From Linyphia triangularis (taxonomy: Eukaryota; Arthropoda; Arachnida; Araneae; Linyphiidae), in NCBI GenBank assembly GCA_963978545.1, contig OZ021731.1, positions 56,469,242 through 56,533,241 on the forward strand: 64,000 nt of DNA. Reading direction: 5' to 3'. Positions 59,440 through 64,000 of this stretch are shown piece by piece. Below the pieces are notes generated by a model. The model was not told the origin of the DNA. It searched no databases and saw nothing but the letters and a program-made list of their open reading frames with translations. Both the position numbers and the translations under genes were made by a program. The number at the start of each line of letters is the position of its first letter. Within the stretch, counting starts at the first letter, position 1.

Positions 59440-60005
59440 AAACGAGGAAAACATTCATTTGATGAGTGCGTTAGCAATACTCCTGTAGATATAAACTAGC
59501 TTATTTAAAATAATATAACCCATAAAAACATTGTTTTTAAAAAATCCTTTATAAGCAATTTTTATATTCATTAACACAGCGCAGATCTCAAAAACATTTC
59601 TATCAGCAAAAAGTGCCGTAAACTACGTTTCAAAATTTATTTATTAAAAATGAACGTGAATATATGCACGATTACATCTAAATATCATTTAGTTATTACG
59701 ATTAAAGTAATTTTATTTATTAAAACAAATTTTGGCTACAGGAAAGAGTTTCAACGATGGTCGGTTAAATGCTAGTCAAAGAGCGATTAAATGACTGCAA
59801 ATTGGTTTATTAGTATTCGTAAAAGCGACTTTTTAGTGACACTAACAGCCATAAAATTTGACAGAATGCATTGTCATCAACATCAAACCTATCTGCCAAG
59901 TTTCAGCCCGATTGGATGATGGCTTACTTAGGCCTCTGCAGATTCCATTCCCATCGACAAACACACAAAATCGAAGTTAATATAAATGATTTAAAAAGTA
60001 ATATT
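59440..60005 (+). repeat. Family 2 dispersed repeat, copy 2
   Basis: Collinear with 52270-52865: GCGCAGATCTCAAAAACATT, AAACTACGTTTCAAAATT, GATTAAAGTAATTTTATT, GGAAAGAGTTTCAACGATGG, TTGGTTTATTAGTATTCG, CTATCTGCCAAGTTTCAG, GATTGGATGATGGC, ACACAAAATCGAAGTTAATA. It ends about 190 bp before HSF exon 2. Confidence 0.75.
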
Positions 60006-60196
60006 TTTTTGGAAATTTGGCAACGTTTCCATTTACATTTCATCATTTGAATGTACACCTGATGTAAATATTAGTCACAAAATTTCGTTTGAACTTTTCT
60101 GTAGACACGTCGCAGTAGTATATATGATAAGTCATAGTTTGAAACTTCACGCCAACCAAAAAGTCAAAATAATAACTAAAATTTCACCTCTTGTAG

Positions 60197-60757
60197 GATT
60201 TTGATAACGAAGTTTGGTCCGATAAGAATTGCGAGGAGGAAAAGTTCTTCAACGAAATCAGTCCATTAAATATGAATTTCTTGCATCTAAAAATTATAGA
60301 TGAACCAGAAAAGAAACAACAAACTTCTACTAGAACTTGTTCCTACAAAACTGATCAATCCAATGAACCAGTCTCTGCAAAAGCATTGGTAAAAAAGAAG
60401 CGTGAAAGGAAAGGAAGATTCAAACGGCTCAGCAAGCGGCAACTCTTCCCAGTGTCAAAGTTTAATTTGAAACGACGCAAAACCTCTTTGCCTACCTTAA
60501 AGCGTCCAGATCTGTATCCAAGTTTGATTCACTATAACGACGATGAAGATTTTCCTTATTTGCGCAATACCAGTAGAGATGTTATGTTGTCTAGCACTTT
60601 ACCATTTCAAGAGTCTCCGGAATATCAGGAATCGAAGGAAACGTATCGCAGGCTTCATGAACCTAGAGGACGATCGCAACATGGGTTGGTATCTCTGAAT
60701 CTTCTTTGCAATAAGACTCCTGTCAGTAATAAGGTGATGCAACGTTTACATGTTTGA
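60197..60757 (+). CDS. HSFY-like: HSF-family transcription factor (HSFY/HSF5-like), exon 2
   Basis: Acceptor CACCTCTTGTAG|GAT, phase 0, matching exon 1; 186 codons and TGA give a 326-residue protein. It opens with an acidic stretch (DFDNEVWSDKNCEEEKFFNE), then strongly basic blocks (KKKRERKGRFKRLSKR and KRRKT) that look like nuclear localisation signals, then a tail of low complexity (PDLYPSLIHYNDDEDFPYL, a Ser/Glu/Pro-rich part, LLCNKTPVSNKVMQRLHV). No heptad-repeat HR-A/B trimerisation region is evident, in keeping with HSFY/HSF5-type factors rather than HSF1-4. This linkage of the two exons is inferred from phase, strand, spacing and composition; no transcript was available. Confidence 0.75.
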   Translation, partial: DFDNEVWSDKNCEEEKFFNEISPLNMNFLHLKIIDEPEKKQQTSTRTCSYKTDQSNEPVSAKALVKKKRERKGRFKRLSKRQLFPVSKFNLKRRKTSLPTLKRPDLYPSLIHYNDDEDFPYLRNTSRDVMLSSTLPFQESPEYQESKETYRRLHEPRGRSQHGLVSLNLLCNKTPVSNKVMQRLHV

Positions 60758-60960
60758 GGCCTTATATTAAAAAAAATTGTTATTATTGTACTTTTTGAAC
60801 CAATGCAATGTATTTATAAAAGTTGTGTGCTGCATGCATATACAAGAATTTATATTGTAGTTTTATTTGGTGATATAATTAAAAGTGCAGTTCTGTGCTT
60901 CTGCGAGATTTTCTTGTGCAAGTGGCATAGGGTGCTTAATTTTGTTATTCAAAAAATAAA
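60758..60960 (+). other. HSF-like gene 3' UTR with AATAAA
   Basis: AATAAA at 60955-60960 is the first canonical hexamer after the stop, 198 bp downstream. Transcript cleavage would be expected around 60975-61000, just before the Ala-type SINE insertion at 61014. Confidence 0.55.
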
Positions 60961-61013
60961 ATGCAAAATTTTAACAGGCTTTGCTTACGCCCCAAGTCTC
61001 AGTGCTATAAAAG

Positions 61014-61194
61014 TTGATTGGTTTGTACGCTCAACAACCTATATTTATGCACATTGACGGCTGATAAGGCCGGGACCTACAGCTTAATGGGGGATTCCTA
61101 ACTACAACGAACATCCATGTCTAACCTAGGATTCGAATCCGGCACCTTTGGCATGCGAGGCCAGAGAACTAACCTCACAGCCATCAGGTTGGCC
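61014..61194 (-). mobile_element. Ala-tRNA-type SINE with 13-bp TSD
   Basis: The reverse complement starts with a tRNA-like head: A box TGGCTGTGAGGTTAG, anticodon arm TGGC-CTCGCAT-GCCA giving a CGC (Ala) anticodon, B box GGATTCGAATCC, and an AACCT/AGGTT acceptor stem. The body reads ACATGGATGTTCGTTGTAG and GTCCCGGCCTTATCAGCC. AGTGCTATAAAAG is duplicated perfectly at 61001-61013 and 61195-61207. Its family differs from the Arg-type SINE that follows 54 bp later. Confidence 0.9.
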
Positions 61195-61248
61195 AGTGCT
61201 ATAAAAGACTTGTATGCAAAATTTTTAGAAGGTTAGATAATATTTAGA

Positions 61249-61428
61249 TTGGTTGGTTGTTTTCAGATTATCTGGCGCCGTCAGCAACACGAGGGCTATC
61301 ATGCGCCGAAATATTCGTCATTAGACAAGCCAACATACATTTGCAAACCCCATGCCTAACACGGGACTCGAACCCGCAACCTCGCGGTCTAGAAGCTAGC
61401 ACGTTAACCACTATACCGTTTGGTCGGC
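61249..61428 (-). mobile_element. Arg-tRNA-type SINE, full length, with 14-bp TSD
   Basis: A reverse copy of the SINE at 45886-46068: it carries the same head (complement of GACCAAACGGTATAGTGGTT), B box and body, and a (CCAA)n-type tail (TTGGTTGGTTG at the left edge). AGATAATATTTAGA is repeated exactly at 61235-61248 and 61429-61442. Sequence divergence from the 45.9 kb copy is low. Confidence 0.95.
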
Positions 61429-61864
61429 AGATAATATTTAGAGGTTGCACACTTTGATCAGTTTTGTAAAAGTAGATATAAAAAAAAATGATTTTTCAAT
61501 GTTAACACGTTGACAGCAATGGAATTTTACACGATTCCGGTCTAAAGAGCCAATTTGATTCAACCTTTAACTGTGTATGCGGTCTGACAGACAGTGAGTC
61601 ATTTTTTGTAGAATGCTTCTACCCACTAAAATATTTCAGCTTTGACTTTTATATTAATTTTTTCGATACTTTGTTTCTTAAATTTTAAATTGATGTTCAC
61701 TAATTTCTTTGGTGCAGTATGAACCACGTGTTGCCCTTGCGCAAAAATTATCACACCATCCAATCACAGCACTCGTCGAAGTGTGTTAAATAATTTTATT
61801 AAGAAAACCAGATATCATAAACTTAAAATAATATTAAAACTAAGCCCCAAGATTAATAGGTAGT

Positions 61865-61981
61865 TCGAGTCCCGTGTTGGGCATGGGTGTTTGTAAATGT
61901 ATGTTGGCTTGTCTAATGACGAATGTTTCGGCGCATTATAGCCCTCGTGTTGCTGACGGCGCCAGATAATCTGAATACAAC
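61865..61981 (+). mobile_element. Arg-type SINE, 5'-truncated, with 11-bp TSD
   Basis: Begins inside the B box (TCGAGTCCCGTG) and runs to the normal tail (CTGAATACAAC). TAATAGGTAGT occurs at 61854-61864 and 61982-61992, so the truncation happened at insertion, as expected of incomplete target-primed reverse transcription. It lacks the A box and would not be transcribable by Pol III. Confidence 0.9.
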
Positions 61982-61992
61982 TAATAGGTAGT

Positions 61993-62399
61993 ATGATAGG
62001 AAAAAAAAAAGTAATTCCTTTTTCTGCGGGACTGTTGACCACTTTAAGAACGATTACCACTGTTGACCACCTTAAAACGATGCAAGTAAATAGCGTACGA
62101 ACTCAAATCCAATTTTAAAAACTGGTCACAAGAAAAAGAACTTCAGAATTTCCACTCACCAAACAGCAGTCTGCCAGTTCCGTGTGGTTTTCTGCGTTAC
62201 TTAAAAAACATCTTCAGTATGGGCATTGAGGATTCAGTAAACCTTCAAACAGACAGTCGTCCAACTTCAGCAGCCAGTCGACCAGATATCAGGAAAGATT
62301 AGCCAGCAAAACTCATATTTGGTTTAACCACCTTATCGGTGCAGCAAAAGACTCACGTCCAAGTGAACAATTTTAGTGTGGTGGTACATGCTGATCATG

Positions 62400-62405
<6 letters not shown>
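61993..62405. other. Non-coding DNA
   Basis: No feature recognised between the truncated SINE and the long T tract. Confidence 0.4.

Positions 62406-62436
<31 letters not shown>
62406..62436. repeat. Poly-T tract, 31 bases
   Basis: An uninterrupted T run that adjoins the tail side of a reverse-oriented SINE; read on the - strand it could be the SINE's poly-A tail. Length is liable to sequencing error. Confidence 0.8.
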
Positions 62437-62437
<1 letters not shown>

Positions 62438-62439
62438 TG

Positions 62440-62705
62440 GAACTACCGACTGTCTATTTCTGCCACTTATAAAATACTTAACACTAGTACTTATAAAATA
62501 CTTAATACTAGAAGAATACGAGATCGAAATCTTCTAGTGTAAAACCCTCTCTCCGACCCCACCACACCAACGAGAGGACATTGAGGCTACGACAGATTTA
62601 ATGTGCACCAGCCCCCATTACACACCGATATTTGGCTGACGGAGGCCCGAACACTCAACCCTCCGGTTATGAGCTCGATACTCTACCGCAAGGTTATCAG
62701 AGCCC
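62440..62705 (-). mobile_element. Met-tRNA-type SINE
   Basis: The reverse complement opens GGGCTCTGATAACCTTGCGG, then TAGAGTATCGAGCTCATAAC; the CTCATAA loop and flanking stem match tRNA-Met (CAT), and GTGTTCGGGCC stands for an eroded B box. The body (GGTTGAGTGTTCGGGCCTCC, TGCACATTAAATCTGTCG, CTCTCGTTGGTGTGGTGG) and tail (TAAGTATTTTATAAG twice, then TGGCAGAAATAGACAG) match 41095-41345 and, less well, 17966-18130. Confidence 0.75.
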
Positions 62706-62708
62706 TCA

Positions 62709-62951
62709 TGTAAATTAAATCCGACTCCAGTTTAATAACACTATAAACTCTTTAATAATCAAGTTTAAGAATTAATATAAACAACTAACAAAACATGATT
62801 AAAATCTCAAGATACGAAGCCAACGTGTGAGAGTCTGCTTCGGCTTTTATACCACTTGAAGGGGCGTGGCTTTGCTCTACGCGACGTTGCCCGTCCAGAG
62901 TTGAATGGTATTGGTAAATCGCTGTATTTGGTAAAGTGCCGTACCGCCACA
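62709..62951 (-). promoter_or_regulatory. TATA-box promoter, possibly a solo LTR
   Basis: On the - strand CCACGCCCCTTCAAGTGG precedes TATAAAA (62845-62851), with CTCTCACACG 20-25 bp downstream as a possible start region. The surrounding block begins TG and ends CA on both readings (62709-62951, 243 bp), as LTRs do. No recognisable gene follows on the - strand within the window, which favours a mobile-element promoter. No flanking 4-6 bp duplication was found, so LTR identity is unproven. Confidence 0.35.
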
Positions 62952-64000
62952 GTACAAAGCACTGCAATATTGGAAATTTCACTAATGTTAGATAAAATGA
63001 TCAAAATATGCAACCCCTAAATATTATCCAATCTTCTTGAAATTTGGCATATATATTTTTTACATCACTTAGATTCGAGGCTTAACCAAAGTCATATGAA
63101 AATCACATCTTTGTAAAAATGAAACACCCTAAAGTGGCACATTCTGATAAATATTTTATTAACTACAGTTAAATTTTCCAACAAGTAACATTTGATATAT
63201 TCACGTTAACTTTTTAAAAAATGAATTGCACTAAGATTTCAAATTCTATAGTGTTTAATTCCCAAACAGGTCAAGTCTTGACTTTCGTTTGAAAGAGGGT
63301 ACCGAACAAATATCTCCTTGTTACCATACCTTTTATTGGGATAAACAGCAGCCGATTGGCACAGGACCAGCTGCTTAAGGTTTTCGCCACTTGCTTTGAA
63401 GTTGATCGAAGACCTGAGCCAAAAGAGACAGCCCTTTCAAAGGAGCTCTTATTTTATCAACATTTATTTGTACCTTTGGCGGGCTCTTGCAGATACTCTC
63501 GCTCTTGCCAACACTCGCTAACATGAATTACATTTTTTTAAGAATGAAGCATATTCTTTTTTCAAAATTATTCTTCGACTTTGTGTAAGTTTCGAAACAT
63601 TACACAGCGTAAATAATATCGTTCAACTTGTGTTCAGTTTAAAGGTAACGAATTTTAAGGTATTATATTTGAAAAAAGTGAAAAGTTATAAAATATGTAG
63701 AATACTGACCGTCAGATGGGTGGAAACGGAAATACCACATGAACGCCGTTTATAGACACGCTGGATGACCCTTTCTGGTGATTTTTGTTTAACTTTTAGA
63801 GTCCACGTTTGAATTTTCTTGCACTTTCCAGTTGAAATAATTTGTTGAAATTTGGTATAGTTTGCAAGAGTCATTGAACCCTTTAGTTTGACAGCGCTGT
63901 GGCATTTCATATATATATATATATTTTTATTTTTTATTTTTATGCAAAATGTATTTCCATTATGATATAACTAAAAATATGCTTTAAAATATAGATAAAA
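62952..64000. other. Non-coding DNA to the window end
   Basis: 63270-63530 is less AT-rich with no supported frame. 63911-63926 is an (AT)n run. Short - strand frames show no known motifs. Confidence 0.4.

Larger units (their letters stand above)
53681..60196 (+). other. HSF-like gene intron, 6516 bp, repeat-filled
   Basis: GTAAAA donor and CACCTCTTGTAG acceptor. It contains a palindromic MITE (54796-55040), four family 1 copies (55050, 56897 on the - strand, 57901, 58851), a family 2 copy (59440-60005), a hAT-like end (56553-56640) and long T/A tracts. Unlabelled parts are AT-rich with no exon recognised; 55761-56057 is a 98-codon open frame without any known motif. Confidence 0.8.

Noticed and set aside
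1..64000. CRISPR array, operon or prokaryotic mobile island
   Set aside because: No regularly spaced identical repeats with unique spacers and no bacterial gene arrangement; spliced metazoan genes and SINEs fix the sequence as animal nuclear DNA.

Overview
The window reads as nuclear DNA of an animal, most likely an arthropod and possibly a chelicerate. The evidence is low GC, long introns, interrupted metazoan genes, tRNA-derived SINEs with perfect target-site duplications, hAT-type DNA transposons, many MITEs and long homopolymer tracts. The animal assignment is firm because of the spliced heparan sulfate 3-O-sulfotransferase gene. The chelicerate suggestion is an inference from general genome character.

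Two protein-coding genes can be supported, both on the + strand. (1) The 3' half of a heparan sulfate glucosamine 3-O-sulfotransferase (3-OST-3 / Hs3st-B type) lies in three exons at 35666-35884, 36714-36870 and 39616-39861. Splice phases join cleanly, and the exons give 206 C-terminal residues. The N-terminal exon(s), with the membrane anchor and the 5'-PAPS loop, were not found and probably lie upstream of the window. (2) A two-exon heat-shock-factor-family gene of the HSFY/HSF5-like type has its complete winged-helix DNA-binding domain in 53261-53680 and a basic, NLS-rich C-terminal exon at 60197-60757 (326 aa in total). The exons are separated by a 6.5 kb intron crowded with repeats. No functional link between the two genes is visible.

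The rest is non-coding and repeat-rich. 0.7-3.6 kb is a 2.9 kb hAT-like element with a perfect 8-bp duplication. 7.2-8.9 kb holds two inverted-repeat MITEs. 9-27 kb is mostly featureless AT-rich DNA with a palindromic TA-flanked MITE, an ATT-rich microsatellite and a degenerate tandemly repeated stretch on the - strand that may be a dead leucine-rich-repeat gene. 32.4-33.1 kb is a tandem repeat interrupted by a hAT-like MITE. 45.6-46.4 kb is a second hAT element with a perfect 8-bp duplication and a SINE nested inside it. 49.8-52.9 kb and the HSF intron carry copies of two recurrent structured repeats, called here family 1 (about 0.7-0.8 kb, hairpin at one end, CTAG at the other) and family 2 (about 0.6 kb). 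61.0-62.7 kb, just after the HSF polyadenylation signal, is a SINE cluster from three different tRNA ancestors.

No prokaryotic features, CRISPR arrays, rRNA genes or convincing functional tRNA genes are present. The most notable structural observations are the chronology of nested insertions, the SINE families with readable tRNA ancestry (Arg-, Ala-, Met- and Trp-like), and the paired family 1 + family 2 composites that precede each of the two HSF exons.
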